DNA from: Synechococcus sp. RCC307
GTDB lineage: Bacteria > Cyanobacteriota > Cyanobacteriia > PCC-6307 > Cyanobiaceae
Length of the DNA: 64,000 bases
Assembly: GCA_000063525.1 (NCBI GenBank)
Contig: CT978603.1
Coordinates: 367,105-431,104 of the forward strand
Direction: 5' to 3'
Part shown: positions 18,434 to 28,062 of the stretch, piece by piece
Layout: each line of letters starts with the position of its first letter
Position numbering within the stretch: position 1 is the stretch's first letter
The notes under the pieces: model-generated
What the model was told of the DNA's origin: nothing
Database searches by the model: none
Seen by the model: only the letters and a program-made list of their open reading frames with translations
Position numbers and translations under genes: made by a program

Positions 18434-19732
18434 TTGGTCTTGCTGCAGACACTGATTCGCTACGCCCTGGTGGGCGGCGGTGCTGCAGCGATTCATCTGC
18501 TGCTGCTCCTGCTGCTGCCCCGCCTGGGGGCGCCATTGCCCCTGGCCAATGTGGCGGGCTATCTCACCGCATTGCTGTGGGGCTATGTCCTGCATGCCGT
18601 GCTGACGTTTCGCCGGCAAACCTCAGGGGAATTGTTTCCGCGCCGTTGGTTGCTGCTGCAGCTGGTGATCAACCTCAGCCTGAGTTTGGGCCTGCCCCAG
18701 CTGATGCCGCCGTTGGCAACCCATCCCGTTGGCATTGCCCTGCTGGTGTTCACGCCAACGGCTGTGAATGCTTTGGTGTGGTGGCTGGCGGCCCATCAGG
18801 TGCAGCGGCTACGCCGCGGCGATGGGCTAGCGACGTCGGCCCTGCAGTTCCATGCCGATGACCTCGGCCTTTGCGCAGCGGTCAATGCCTCGATCTTGGC
18901 GTTGGCGGACCGCGGGCTGTTGCAAGGCACCAGCGTGATGCTCAATGGCAGCGATCTGAGTGGGGCTGTGGCTGGATTGGCCCTGCGCCCCCAGCTGAAT
19001 TTGGTGTTGCATTTGGTGCTGACCGAGGGGCTGCCGATTGCTGAGCAAGAGCAGGTCCCCGATCTGCTTAACGGGAGGGGTGAGCTTCAGCTCAAGGTGC
19101 ATCGCTTGTTGTTGTTGTCGTTTTGGCCGCGGTCATGGGATTGGCCTCAATTGCGCAGGCAACGCCATCAATTGCGTCTGGAAGTGGATGCGCAGATCGA
19201 TCGCTTTTGTTCGCTTTGGCCTGATCGCCCCCTGCAAGTCGATGGCCATCAGCATGTGCACCTGATGCCGGTCGTGTGGCGGCAGCTGATGGCGTCCCGT
19301 CCCCAGCACCCTTTGGCTTGGGTTCGCACGGTGCATGAACCGTTGCCAGTGGGACTGCCTCTTGGGGAGTGGTGGAGCGTGTTGCGGAGTGCTGGCTGGT
19401 TGAAATGGCTGCTGTTGCAGTCCCTCAGTGAGCTGCAGCGCCCTGATTTGGCGGCACGCGGCATTGCCACCAACCAATGGTTTGCCGGGGTGCTGTGCAC
19501 TGGGCGCATGGGTGATCGCGCCCTGCAGGCCTCACTTCGCAGCCTGCGGGCTTGTTTGTTGGGCCAGGAACATCAGCACGCGTTGGTCTTGCTGCATCCC
19601 TCTGAACCGCTCCAGAGCGACCGGGAGCTTGAGCGCTTTGCAGAATCGCAAGCCTTCTATCGCTCGCCTTGGCGCCAGCGTGAGGCTCAGGCCTTGCTGT
19701 CAAGAGCTGGGTGGATGTCGCGCACGAAATAG
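18434..19732 (+). CDS. GtrA flippase domain fused to YdjC/ChbG-type deacetylase
   Basis: Two-domain protein of 432 residues. Residues 1-125 are a four-helix GtrA-like domain (RYALVGGGAAAIHLLLLLLL ... LANVAGYLTALLWGYVLH ... FTPTAVNALVWWL); GtrA proteins are thought to flip polyprenyl-phosphate sugars. Residues 135-425 are a YdjC/ChbG-like carbohydrate deacetylase with HADDLG (140-145), His193 in VLHLVLTEG and DGHQHVHLMP (270-279), so metal and catalytic residues are kept. The start is TTG at 18434, with a stop just upstream. It converges on a GtrB-like glycosyltransferase with a 46-base overlap. The fusion suggests that a lipid-linked N-acetylated sugar is deacetylated and flipped by one protein. 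Confidence 0.88.
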   Translation: MVLLQTLIRYALVGGGAAAIHLLLLLLLPRLGAPLPLANVAGYLTALLWGYVLHAVLTFRRQTSGELFPRRWLLLQLVINLSLSLGLPQLMPPLATHPVGIALLVFTPTAVNALVWWLAAHQVQRLRRGDGLATSALQFHADDLGLCAAVNASILALADRGLLQGTSVMLNGSDLSGAVAGLALRPQLNLVLHLVLTEGLPIAEQEQVPDLLNGRGELQLKVHRLLLLSFWPRSWDWPQLRRQRHQLRLEVDAQIDRFCSLWPDRPLQVDGHQHVHLMPVVWRQLMASRPQHPLAWVRTVHEPLPVGLPLGEWWSVLRSAGWLKWLLLQSLSELQRPDLAARGIATNQWFAGVLCTGRMGDRALQASLRSLRACLLGQEHQHALVLLHPSEPLQSDRELERFAESQAFYRSPWRQREAQALLSRAGWMSRTK

Positions 19733-20643
19733 GCCGGGCGACGTTTGCTTTCCATGTAGATGCGCCCGACGTATTCCCCGAGGATGCCAATGCCGATCAG
19801 TTGCACCCCGCCGAGGAACAAGATCGCCACCACCAGCGTCGTCCAACCGGGCACGTCGATGCCAAAGACCAAGGTGATCGTGAGTCTGTAGAAGGCGTAG
19901 ATCAGGCTCAGCAACGAAATCACCAAGCCCAGCAAGGTCCACACCTTCAAGGGCAAGACGGAAAAGCTGAAGATGCCATCGAGGGCATAGAGCCAGAGTC
20001 GGCGTGGGTTCCAAGCCGAGGTTCCGCTGCTGCGCGGTGGCCTGAGGTAGGCGATGTTGACGCTGCGGAAGCCAGTCCAGGGGTACAGCCCTTTGGAGAA
20101 ACGATCGTTCTCCCGAAGCTCCGTGAGGGCTTGCACCACGGGAGCGCTCAACAACCGGTAGTCGCCGGCGCCATCGGTGAGCTCAATGGAGTCGACCATG
20201 CGGTTGAACAGCCTGTAAAAGCCGCTCGCACTCAGGATCTTGAGCCGTGATTCTTGATCGCGCTCATCGCGAACAGCCGTCACCATTTCGGCGCCAGCGT
20301 GCCAATGCTGCACCATCTCAGCGATCAGCTCTGGTGGGTGCTGCAGATCGGAATCGATTTGGATCACCGCTCCGCAGCGGCCAACGGCTTGATCCAAGCC
20401 CGCCAACATGGCGGCCTCTTTGCCGAAATTGCGGGTGAGTTCCACCAGCGTGATCGGGGCTTGTGGTTGAGCCTCCATCCACTGACGGATGGCACCGGTG
20501 GTGTGATCGCATGAGCCATCGTCGATCAGCAGGAGACGATCAACGGATGGCTGCGCCAGCACGGCTTCGATGAATGTGATGATGCCGGCTTCTTCGTTGA
20601 AACAGCAGGCAATGGCCCACAGCTGGTTGTTGGTGGTGTTCAT
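19687..20643 (-). CDS. GtrB/ArnC-like polyprenyl-phosphate glycosyltransferase (GT2)
   Basis: Inner-membrane GT2 enzyme of 318 residues that should transfer a sugar from a nucleotide donor to polyprenyl phosphate on the cytoplasmic face. The GT-A domain has CCFNEE, LIDDGSCDHT, ELTRNFGKEAAM and QIDSDLQHPPE (the DxD-like metal site), then DGAGDYRLL. Two C-terminal hydrophobic helices (about residues 230-255 and 268-292) and the cytoplasmic tail GEYVGRIYMESKRRP are typical of GtrB, ArnC and DPM1-like enzymes. It overlaps the upstream DUF2079 gene as ATGA. Confidence 0.92.
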   Translation of the reverse strand: MNTTNNQLWAIACCFNEEAGIITFIEAVLAQPSVDRLLLIDDGSCDHTTGAIRQWMEAQPQAPITLVELTRNFGKEAAMLAGLDQAVGRCGAVIQIDSDLQHPPELIAEMVQHWHAGAEMVTAVRDERDQESRLKILSASGFYRLFNRMVDSIELTDGAGDYRLLSAPVVQALTELRENDRFSKGLYPWTGFRSVNIAYLRPPRSSGTSAWNPRRLWLYALDGIFSFSVLPLKVWTLLGLVISLLSLIYAFYRLTITLVFGIDVPGWTTLVVAILFLGGVQLIGIGILGEYVGRIYMESKRRPAYFVRDIHPALDSKA

Positions 20644-22316
20644 CGCTGCCGCTGGTTCAGCACCTGCTGGGCGCGTTCAAATTCTTGATGGAGGCACTGT
20701 TTGAGGTTGGCCTTGGTGCTCAGGTCACCCGTTGCCGTTGTGCTGCGGTGCTTGAGCAGGATGCCGCTTGGCCCGCAACGGGCAATCTCATAGCTGCCGC
20801 TCGCAAGCAAGTGCTGGGTCAGATTCATGCCGTGCTCCAGGGTGTTGGCTTGCCGGCGGAAGGCTGGGGCATAGGTGGCTTTAAAGCGCGGCTGCAACAC
20901 GATCCACTCGACGTCATGGGCTTGACCCTGCTCGTCGGTGTAGCGGTAGTTGAAGGGATAGCGCAGCAGCACACGCCGTTCAGCCAGCATGGGAATCAAT
21001 TGCGTTTCAGCTGAGACGCTGGCGTCTTTGGGAATGTTGCGGGTCAGGGCCCGGCTTTGGTGGCCCCGCTGCAGTTGTTGCCACGGGGAGACGTAGACCC
21101 ACGGGTTGAGGCTGTCGGGAATCAGCATCGACAGGCTGTGGTGGGGGTTGCCGATTAAGGCAAACACCAGCGATGCCACAGCGCAGCTTTGCCAGAGCCG
21201 CCGCACCCAACGCTGCTCAAACAGGGCCTGGCGTGAGCGCCACCAGATCACTGATCCAGCGAACACCCCTGGCACGAGATACAGCATGAAGCGCAGATTG
21301 ATCGAGAGGGCCGTTACCCCTTGAGCTGCCAGGGCCAAGAACAAAGGCACCGCCATCAACAACCAAGCATCGAGGCCAAGGATCGGCAGGAACCCCAGTG
21401 GCAACCAAAGGGCAACGAGTAGCTGCAGCGTTGGCCCCAAAGGGGTGAGCAGTTCTTGCACAACGCGTTGGGGCTGTAGGGCCATGGCCTGCAGCAGATC
21501 AAGGGTGGAGCCCTTGCCACCTTGATCACTCAAGAAATGGCCGAACCTGGCGCTCAGCAGCCGATCGGAGACCTCAGTGCCAAAAAGGGGTTGAACCGTG
21601 TTGGTGATCAGAACAACCGCCGCGGTGGCATACAGGCAAAGCCCCACTCCAGCCAAGCGCCAGCGGGGCTGGCGCAGCACCATCCAAAGGCCCAAGCTGA
21701 AGGCCAGCAGGCCCACGTCTTCGCGCACCAAGGGCAGCAACAGAGCGGCCGTTCCATAGAGCCAGCGATTGCTGCGCCGAATCCCCAGCAGCAGGCTGAA
21801 CACCAGCACCGGCACGGCGCAAAGGTCGTGGAAGTTCTCCAAGCTGGGACCAATCACTGTGCCGCTAGCGAAGTAGCTCAGGGCGATCCAGCAGGCGATG
21901 CGTTCATCGAGATCGCAGCGGGCCAGTTCATAGAGCACCAGGCCGCCAGCGCTGATCAGGCCGATCTGAACGATGGGCAAGCTCCAGGGACCCAGTAGGG
22001 CCACCAGCGGCACCCACAGCAGCAACAGCGGTGTGAAGTGTTGGCCGAGGTGCAGATAGCCCAGGGTTGGCAGGGCTGTTTTATCCAGCAGCACCGGTGA
22101 TGACAGCTCTGAAGCGAGCGTGCTCTCAAAGGGCCGGCCGCCTAAGGCACTCCAGATCTCCTGCAAAAACAGCCCCTGATCAAAGGTGGCCGTGAGCGTG
22201 TAGATCCGCCAGAACTGCAGAGCCAGGGCAAGGGCTGTGAACAGACCTGCCCCAAGCAGCAAACGTTGCCGCGGCGAGATGGGCCGCGGCGTGAATTCAA
22301 TGGGCGGGTTGCTCAT
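20640..22316 (-). CDS. DUF2079 polytopic membrane protein (predicted GT-C-like)
   Basis: Integral membrane protein of about 558 residues with some ten hydrophobic helices and a C-terminal soluble part of about 150 residues. The segment TATFDQGLFLQEIWSALGG, followed by LHLGQHFTPLLLLWVPL, matches the DUF2079 pattern; the Asp in FDQG sits where GT-C glycosyltransferases have a catalytic acid. It is translationally coupled to the GtrB-like gene. In an Arn-like scheme it would be the final transferase using the lipid-linked sugar; that role is inferred. The ATG at 22316 is preferred; one five codons earlier (22331) overlaps the sulP stop more. Confidence 0.82.
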   Translation of the reverse strand: MSNPPIEFTPRPISPRQRLLLGAGLFTALALALQFWRIYTLTATFDQGLFLQEIWSALGGRPFESTLASELSSPVLLDKTALPTLGYLHLGQHFTPLLLLWVPLVALLGPWSLPIVQIGLISAGGLVLYELARCDLDERIACWIALSYFASGTVIGPSLENFHDLCAVPVLVFSLLLGIRRSNRWLYGTAALLLPLVREDVGLLAFSLGLWMVLRQPRWRLAGVGLCLYATAAVVLITNTVQPLFGTEVSDRLLSARFGHFLSDQGGKGSTLDLLQAMALQPQRVVQELLTPLGPTLQLLVALWLPLGFLPILGLDAWLLMAVPLFLALAAQGVTALSINLRFMLYLVPGVFAGSVIWWRSRQALFEQRWVRRLWQSCAVASLVFALIGNPHHSLSMLIPDSLNPWVYVSPWQQLQRGHQSRALTRNIPKDASVSAETQLIPMLAERRVLLRYPFNYRYTDEQGQAHDVEWIVLQPRFKATYAPAFRRQANTLEHGMNLTQHLLASGSYEIARCGPSGILLKHRSTTATGDLSTKANLKQCLHQEFERAQQVLNQRQR

Positions 22317-23874
22317 CACCGATGCGCTCAAACAAGTCGAGGCTTTCCTCGTTGAGGCCTTCCACCTCCACTTGGGAGCCGCCCTTGCGCAGTTTGCGGA
22401 TCAACTGATTGAGGGCGCCCACGCCGCTTTGATCCCAGATGTGGGCATTCGACATGTCGATGGTGATCTTGGCGGGGTGCTCGTGCACATCAAATCCCTG
22501 CAAGAAATAGATCTTGCTGACAAAGAACAGCTGCCCCCTCACCACATAGCGGCGGGCATCGGGGCCCATCTCTTCCACATCAACGCGGATCACCTTGGCC
22601 ACCTTGCGGCTGAACAAGATGGCGGCCAGCGCCACACCGGCCAACACACCCAAGGCCAGGTTGTGGGGGGTGGTGAGCATGGTGACGGCGAAGGTCATCA
22701 GCATCACCGAGGTGTCGCTTACAGGGATGCGGGCCAAGCGGCGCAGGCCTGCCATATCGGCTGTGCTGATGGCGATGCTGATCATGACGGCCACCAAGGC
22801 CGCCATCGGGATTTGCTCGAGCCAGGGCCGAGCCAACAGGATCATCGCCAGCAAGCTGACGCCTGAGAAGAAGGTCGAGAGGCGGGTGCGGCCGCCGTTG
22901 TCGATGTTCATCACCGACTGACCCACCAGAGCGCAGCCCGCCATGCCTCCAAAGAACGAGGACACGATGTTGGCGATGCCTTGCCCTCGGGCTTCGGTGT
23001 TCTTGTTCGAGTTGCTGTCGGTTTTGTCGTCGAGGATGTCTTGGGTGAGGAAGGTTTCCATCAAGCCCACCAAGGAAATGGCTAGGGCTGTGGGCAACAC
23101 GATCCCCAATGTTTCGAAATTGAACGGCACGCGGCCATCAGCTAATGCGCCAAAGGGGATACCAAAGCTGGGCAGGCCCAAGGGCAGCTCACCAAGGCTG
23201 CGCACCGTTGGGATATCAAAGCCAAACAGGATGCTGATCAGCGTCAGCACCACGATCGCCACCAGCTGCGAGGGGACCACGCGGGTGAGGCGCGGTAGGC
23301 CGTAGATGATCACGAGCCCCAACACCACCAAGCCCCAAATGATTGGCAGCTGAGCGCCATGGGGCAGCAGGTCATGGGCATGGCCGGCCGCTTCGGTTTC
23401 GCCGAAGTGCAGGTTGATGCCGAGTTGCGGGAACTGGGCCTGCAGGATCAATAGGGCCAGTGCATTCACAAAGCCGCTCAGCACCCCCTGGGGCACAAAG
23501 CGCATTTGATAGGCCAGGCGCAGATAGCCCCAGAGGATCTGCAAAACACCTGTGAGGATGCCGGCCACCAGCAGATAGCTGAGACCCAGTCCTTCGCCGC
23601 GGGCGTTGCCGGTGGCCACCAGCCCAGTCATCAGCAGGGCTGTGGAGCCTGTGGCGGAGGTGATCATCGCCATGCGGCCGCCCACCACGGCGATGGTGAG
23701 CGACAGGCAGAAGGCACCAAAGAGCCCCACCTGCGGATCCACCCCCGCAATGCCCGAGAAAGCAATGGCTTCCGGGATCATGGCGAAAGCCACCACCAAG
23801 CCCGAGAGCAGGTCGCGCTGGGGGTTTCCCAGCCACTGATCAGCCAGGCTGCTGGGCGTTTTGCTCACAGGCAT
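22297..23874 (-). CDS. SulP family anion transporter with STAS domain
   Basis: Twelve-to-fourteen-helix SLC26/SulP transporter of 525 residues. The membrane part starts [20 protein letters not shown] and has the family's conserved [10 protein letters not shown] region; the cytoplasmic STAS domain fills the last 110 residues ([20 protein letters not shown]). Members carry sulfate, bicarbonate (BicA) or dicarboxylates; the N-terminal segment is not obviously BicA, so substrate is left open. ATG at 23874 ([14 protein letters not shown]) is preferred over ATG 23940, which would overlap the pyrC start. The 3' end overlaps the DUF2079 gene slightly, implying cotranscription. Confidence 0.9.
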   Translation of the reverse strand: MPVSKTPSSLADQWLGNPQRDLLSGLVVAFAMIPEAIAFSGIAGVDPQVGLFGAFCLSLTIAVVGGRMAMITSATGSTALLMTGLVATGNARGEGLGLSYLLVAGILTGVLQILWGYLRLAYQMRFVPQGVLSGFVNALALLILQAQFPQLGINLHFGETEAAGHAHDLLPHGAQLPIIWGLVVLGLVIIYGLPRLTRVVPSQLVAIVVLTLISILFGFDIPTVRSLGELPLGLPSFGIPFGALADGRVPFNFETLGIVLPTALAISLVGLMETFLTQDILDDKTDSNSNKNTEARGQGIANIVSSFFGGMAGCALVGQSVMNIDNGGRTRLSTFFSGVSLLAMILLARPWLEQIPMAALVAVMISIAISTADMAGLRRLARIPVSDTSVMLMTFAVTMLTTPHNLALGVLAGVALAAILFSRKVAKVIRVDVEEMGPDARRYVVRGQLFFVSKIYFLQGFDVHEHPAKITIDMSNAHIWDQSGVGALNQLIRKLRKGGSQVEVEGLNEESLDLFERIGDEQPAH

Positions 23875-23938
23875 CGGTGAAGAGCGGCTGCGACCGTAGG
23901 GCACAGCTGCTTTAAATAAAGGCAGTGCACTGCAGCTC

Positions 23939-24979
23939 ATGACTCCGGCTCCCGATCAGCTGGTGCTGCGCAGGCCTGATGACTGGCATGTGCATTTGCG
24001 TGATGACGTGATGCTCGAGCAGGTGCTGCCGGCCACGGCGCGTCAATTTGCGCGCGCGATTGTGATGCCCAACCTGCGGCCGCCGGTGACCACCGTGGAT
24101 GCGGCGATCGCTTACCGCCAGCGCATTGAGGCGGCATTGCCTGATGGGATGGCCTTCACCCCATTGATGACGGCCTATCTCACCGATGACATCAGCCCTG
24201 ATGAGCTGGAGCGCGGTCATCGGGAGGGTGTGTTCACAGCCGCCAAGCTCTATCCAGCCAATGCCACCACCAATTCAGCGGCGGGGGTGAGTGATCTGGC
24301 CTGCATCACAGCGGTTTTGGAGCGGATGCAGGCCATTGATATGCCCCTGTTGATTCACGGTGAGGTCACCGATCCCGACATCGACATCTTTGATCGGGAG
24401 GCGGTCTTTATTGAGCGGCATCTGATCCCGCTGCGCCGTCAGTTCCCGCAGCTGCGCGTGGTGTTTGAGCACATCACCACCGAGCAGGCCGCCCAATTTG
24501 TGGTTGATGGCGACCCATTGATGGCGGCAACCATCACGCCCCACCATTTGCATATCAACCGCAACGCCATGTTCCAAGGCGGTTTGCGTAGCGATTTCTA
24601 TTGCTTGCCAGTGGCCAAGCGGGAGCGCCATCGCTTGGCGTTGCGCCAAGCGGCTACCAGCGGTGATCCCTCGTTTTTCTTGGGCACGGACTCAGCGCCC
24701 CATCCGCGCGCCGGGAAGGAAAGCAGCTGTGGGTGCGCTGGCATCTACAACGCGCCCTATGCGCTGGAGAGCTATCTGGCGGTGTTTGAAGCCGAAGGCG
24801 CGCTGCAGCATTTCGAGGCCTTTGCCAGTGAAAACGGCCCGCGCTTCTACAAGTTGCCTCTCAATGAGGACACCATCACGCTTAAGCGCACAGCACAACT
24901 GGTGCCGGCTCAACTGGAGGGGCAGGGCCTGGTGCCCTTCCATGCCAGTGAGGTGTTGGATTGGCGTTTGGCCGATTAA
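23939..24979 (+). CDS. pyrC: Dihydroorotase
   Basis: Cyclises carbamoyl-aspartate to dihydroorotate in pyrimidine synthesis. 346 residues, the length of the class II (E. coli PyrC-like) enzymes. Metal ligands are visible in [10 protein letters not shown], in [13 protein letters not shown] (the carbamylated Lys), in LIHGEVTD, in VFEHITT and in [15 protein letters not shown]. It is divergent from the sulP gene with about 64 bases between starts. Its stop overlaps the convergent phospholipase-D gene by three bases. Confidence 0.96.
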   Translation: MTPAPDQLVLRRPDDWHVHLRDDVMLEQVLPATARQFARAIVMPNLRPPVTTVDAAIAYRQRIEAALPDGMAFTPLMTAYLTDDISPDELERGHREGVFTAAKLYPANATTNSAAGVSDLACITAVLERMQAIDMPLLIHGEVTDPDIDIFDREAVFIERHLIPLRRQFPQLRVVFEHITTEQAAQFVVDGDPLMAATITPHHLHINRNAMFQGGLRSDFYCLPVAKRERHRLALRQAATSGDPSFFLGTDSAPHPRAGKESSCGCAGIYNAPYALESYLAVFEAEGALQHFEAFASENGPRFYKLPLNEDTITLKRTAQLVPAQLEGQGLVPFHASEVLDWRLAD

Positions 24980-26328
24980 TCAGCGATTTGACTCTGGCCG
25001 CAGAGCCGTTGGCTGCGCTCCAGCTTGCGTTGCAGTCGCGGGGTGATGCCGAGCTCAGCGCTCTGCCAGAGCCGGTCCATTTCACGGCTGAAGTGAGCAG
25101 CCAGTGTTGGTGAGTCGATCACCAAGAGCGTTTCATCATTGGTGTGGGCCGCCGCTGGGCTCCAGTTGAAGCTGCCGGTGATCACGGTTTGGCCATCGAT
25201 CACGGCGAACTTGTGATGCAGCTTGTCGCCTCTGCTTAGTCGCGGCGTGCCGACGTTCTTCAAGGGCGTGGCCCAAGGGTTGTTGCCAGCTTCCAGGCGG
25301 CAGCGGTGGTCGGCCATCGCCAGCCCCTTGAGATCAAGCCATTCGGAATAGCTGCGGTGGGCAAAGCCTGGATCCACCAGCACCCGGATCTGAACGCCCT
25401 GATCACGTTTGAGCGCCAGCACATCGGCCAGCTCTTGGGCTGAGAACACAAATAAGGCCAAATCAATGCTGCGTTGGGCTTGCTCCAGCTGCTGGCGAAT
25501 CAGCGCGAGGCCGTGATCGGGGTTATTCCGCCGGTGGGGGGCAAACAGCACACCGGCGCGATCGCTGCCGAGTTGCGCTTGCTGCAGCTGGCGGCTGTGT
25601 TTGCCAAGGCCAAAGCGGCTATCGGGTTTGCCGCCTGGCCCATCACCCCAGAGCTGCTCAAACTCCTCGGCAAACAGCTCTGCCAGCTCTGGGCTCTCCA
25701 GCTGCAGCAGGTGGTTCACATTGCCGCGGCTGCTGGCTTGGCCGGCATCGCCATGGAGGCCGGAGCTGGTGAAATTGGCTGAGCCCGTGAGCAACCGCTG
25801 GCGGTCGATCACCACAAATTTGTGGTGCATCAACCCGCTGCCAGCACTGCCATCGGCGGTGTCATCCAGCAGTGGCACACCAGCGTGTTGCAAGAGCGCA
25901 ATCGCATCCCTCCAGCCCAACTTTTGAAGCCGGCGCAGTCGCTTTTGCTGGTGAGGTTCCAGACCCGCAGGATGTTGCAGGCTCCAAGGGGCGCTGTAGT
26001 TGTTCTCCAGCACCAGCTTCACCGTCACGCCAGCGCGGTGGCGCTCGATCAGGGCCTCAGCTATGGCCGGCAGGGTGAGCTCTTGAACCGCCACCAGCAC
26101 TTCCCGTTGAGCGCCTGCAATGGCGGTGATGAGCTGCTGCTCAAGGTTGTCGCCATCGCGCCTTTGACCCGTTAGCGGGCTGATGTAGCTGCTGCCGAGG
26201 CGGTGGTTGAAGCCTGCCGTGATGAACTCCGGCTGCGGCAGGGTGGCTTCAGGCCATGGGCGGTACTGCGCCGCTGCTGTGCAGCCACTGCAAAGGGCTG
26301 CCAGCGCCAGGGCGCTGAGGCGATGCAT
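24976..26328 (-). CDS. Phospholipase D-family lipoprotein
   Basis: 450-residue PLD-superfamily protein with two HKD motifs: [20 protein letters not shown] (about residues 167-186) and [20 protein letters not shown] (about 378-397). The N-terminus [20 protein letters not shown] is a lipoprotein signal with Cys16, so it should sit outside the cytoplasm on a membrane. Such proteins may be phospholipases, phosphatidyltransferases or nucleases; location outside the cell argues against cardiolipin synthase. It is the last gene of a long collinear minus-strand run; 17 bases separate it from the DUF2470 gene. Confidence 0.88.
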   Translation of the reverse strand: MHRLSALALAALCSGCTAAAQYRPWPEATLPQPEFITAGFNHRLGSSYISPLTGQRRDGDNLEQQLITAIAGAQREVLVAVQELTLPAIAEALIERHRAGVTVKLVLENNYSAPWSLQHPAGLEPHQQKRLRRLQKLGWRDAIALLQHAGVPLLDDTADGSAGSGLMHHKFVVIDRQRLLTGSANFTSSGLHGDAGQASSRGNVNHLLQLESPELAELFAEEFEQLWGDGPGGKPDSRFGLGKHSRQLQQAQLGSDRAGVLFAPHRRNNPDHGLALIRQQLEQAQRSIDLALFVFSAQELADVLALKRDQGVQIRVLVDPGFAHRSYSEWLDLKGLAMADHRCRLEAGNNPWATPLKNVGTPRLSRGDKLHHKFAVIDGQTVITGSFNWSPAAAHTNDETLLVIDSPTLAAHFSREMDRLWQSAELGITPRLQRKLERSQRLCGQSQIAD

Positions 26329-26345
26329 GGCCAGCCGCTGGGGGC

Positions 26346-26627
26346 TTAGTCAGCGTTCCCCGGTTGGGGCATGGCGCGCAGCATCGCCACCAGGGTGCGG
26401 TGGGCGTCTTCGCTGTCGCTGAGGGTGTGATCAAAGGCGATGCTGAGCTCGCTGCCATCGACATCCAGCAGCATCCGCTCGGGTTCCACCTTCAGCATGC
26501 GGGCCTGGCTTGGGTTCTCCGCGCCGCCGTAATGGCGCGCGTAGGCCACCACCGCCTCGGCGTGGTCGTCGTTCATGTGAGCGCAAATGCGATCGCTAAC
26601 GGCGGAGGTGAGGGGATCAGCTGCCAT
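26346..26627 (-). CDS. DUF2470 domain protein
   Basis: 93-residue single-domain protein. ICAHMNDDHAEAVVAYARHYGG is the hallmark of DUF2470, the C-terminal domain of heme-utilisation (HugZ-like) proteins and chloroplast heme-oxygenase-binding factors. Here it stands alone, without the split-barrel domain. In plants such proteins interact with tetrapyrrole enzymes; a similar role is possible but inferred. Lies between a 40-residue membrane protein and the PLD lipoprotein. Confidence 0.85.
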   Translation of the reverse strand: MAADPLTSAVSDRICAHMNDDHAEAVVAYARHYGGAENPSQARMLKVEPERMLLDVDGSELSIAFDHTLSDSEDAHRTLVAMLRAMPQPGNAD

Positions 26628-26653
26628 GGAGTGCAGAACGGAAGGGGAAGGGG

Positions 26654-26776
26654 TCAGGCCAAGCCTGAGAAGCGCTGCCAGAGCAGCCAGCCCAGCCTGA
26701 TGGCACTGAAGGCCACAAAGCCACTGAGGATCACGAACAAACCCATCGAGACGATGGTGCGAACGCGTTCAGGCAT
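26654..26776 (-). CDS. 40-residue single-helix membrane protein
   Basis: ATG at 26776 opens a 40-codon frame: MPERVRTIVSMGLFVILSGF, then VAFSAIRLGWLLWQRFSGLA and TGA. One transmembrane helix (about 8-34) is flanked by basic residues on both sides. It starts five bases after the stop of the FGGY kinase gene and ends 26 bases before the DUF2470 start, filling what would be the only gap in this operon, which supports it being real. Function unknown. Confidence 0.65.
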   Translation of the reverse strand: MPERVRTIVSMGLFVILSGFVAFSAIRLGWLLWQRFSGLA

Positions 26777-26781
26777 GGGCT

Positions 26782-28062
26782 TCAGCCACTGGACTGTTCC
26801 AGTTTGGCCGTCTGTCTAGCAAGCAGCGCCATGGCGGCGGCTGGACTGGCCTTGCTGCGGTTGAGAACGGGCTTGTTGAGCAGCTTTTGGCGCAGGGCGC
26901 GCCACTGGGGATTGCTGGCCCCGCCACCAACGCTCAACACCCGCCGCACCTTCGGAGCCCCCAGCTCTTCTAGGCGCTGCCAGCCCTGGCGCTCAATGCT
27001 GCTCAGCCCCTCCAACAGCGCTTGGAGATACAGCGCATCACTCACCGGCCGCGGCTCCAGCACCGGCTCGAGCTCGGGATCATCAACTGGGAATCGTTCG
27101 CCCCGTCGCGGCAGCGGACGCAGGCTGAGGCCTGAGGAGCGCTCTGGATTGATTTGGCGGCTGAGCTCCTCCAGTTGCTCCTGGCTGAAGAACTGCCGCA
27201 ACACCCCGCCGCCGGCATTGGAGGCGCCGCCCACTAGCCAGCGGCCAGCGATGCGGTGGTTGTTGATGCCCGGGCCGCTCAGGGGCTGAGGCGCAAATTG
27301 CTTCAGCACCAAGGTGGTGCCAAGCACGGCGATGCCATCGCCCTCTTGAGGCTCAGCCGCCAGCACAGCGGCGTTGGCATCGGTTGTGCCGCTAACGATC
27401 TGGCAGCTCGCTGGCAGCTGGAGTTCGGCTGCGGCTGCATTTCCGATCGGGCCCACTAGCTGGCCACTGGGGATCACCGCTGGCAGGGCGCTTGCCCAGC
27501 TGCTGCGCGTGATCTCGCCAGTCCATTGGTTGCTCCGTAGATCCCAGCCCAGCCGCAGGTTGTTGCCTTCTTCCCCCCAGCTCCAATTCCCCAGGAGCCA
27601 TCCCATCAGCCAATCGGCTTGATGGCGCAGCAGCAGCTCGCTGCCGGGCTGCTCATTGAGCTGCTCCAGCAGCCGCAAACTGCGGGCAACACTGCCGCTA
27701 CTGCTGCCGGCACTGCCGCCATTGGGCACCAGTTCGCGGGTTTGCTGTGCCTGCTCAGGGCAGGCGTCGTTGTAGGCCAGCGCTGGAGCCAAGGGCTCTC
27801 CGGTTGGTCTGCAAGCCAACAGGGTGCCGGAGGTGCCATCGATAGCAATCGCGCCAATTTGCTGGCGCTGCTCTTCTTGGAGTTGGGCGAAAAGCTGCTG
27901 AACGCCCAGGCGCCAGCTTTCAGCTTGACGAAAAGCTCCTGGATAGGGGCAGCTGAGTTGCTGGATGGGCCCAGTGGCATCGACCAGGGCCAGGCGGCAG
28001 CCGCTGGTCCCGAGATCAATGCCACAGCCGAGCAAGGCCTCAGCCCTTGAGCTTGGCGGCAA
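26782..28062 (-). CDS. FGGY-family carbohydrate kinase
   Basis: ASKHA-fold sugar kinase of 426 residues, shorter than typical 480-500-residue FGGY kinases. Phosphate-1 motif [20 protein letters not shown], catalytic Asp in [13 protein letters not shown], adenosine region [17 protein letters not shown]. The compact size and the cyanobacterial setting suit the D-ribulose-kinase-like (plant XK1/SePSK) branch, but the substrate is not proven by the sequence. The longest frame starts with TTG at 28062 and overlaps metK by 23 bases; no ATG precedes the phosphate motif, so the true start is uncertain. Confidence 0.85.
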   Translation of the reverse strand: MPPSSRAEALLGCGIDLGTSGCRLALVDATGPIQQLSCPYPGAFRQAESWRLGVQQLFAQLQEEQRQQIGAIAIDGTSGTLLACRPTGEPLAPALAYNDACPEQAQQTRELVPNGGSAGSSSGSVARSLRLLEQLNEQPGSELLLRHQADWLMGWLLGNWSWGEEGNNLRLGWDLRSNQWTGEITRSSWASALPAVIPSGQLVGPIGNAAAAELQLPASCQIVSGTTDANAAVLAAEPQEGDGIAVLGTTLVLKQFAPQPLSGPGINNHRIAGRWLVGGASNAGGGVLRQFFSQEQLEELSRQINPERSSGLSLRPLPRRGERFPVDDPELEPVLEPRPVSDALYLQALLEGLSSIERQGWQRLEELGAPKVRRVLSVGGGASNPQWRALRQKLLNKPVLNRSKASPAAAMALLARQTAKLEQSSG

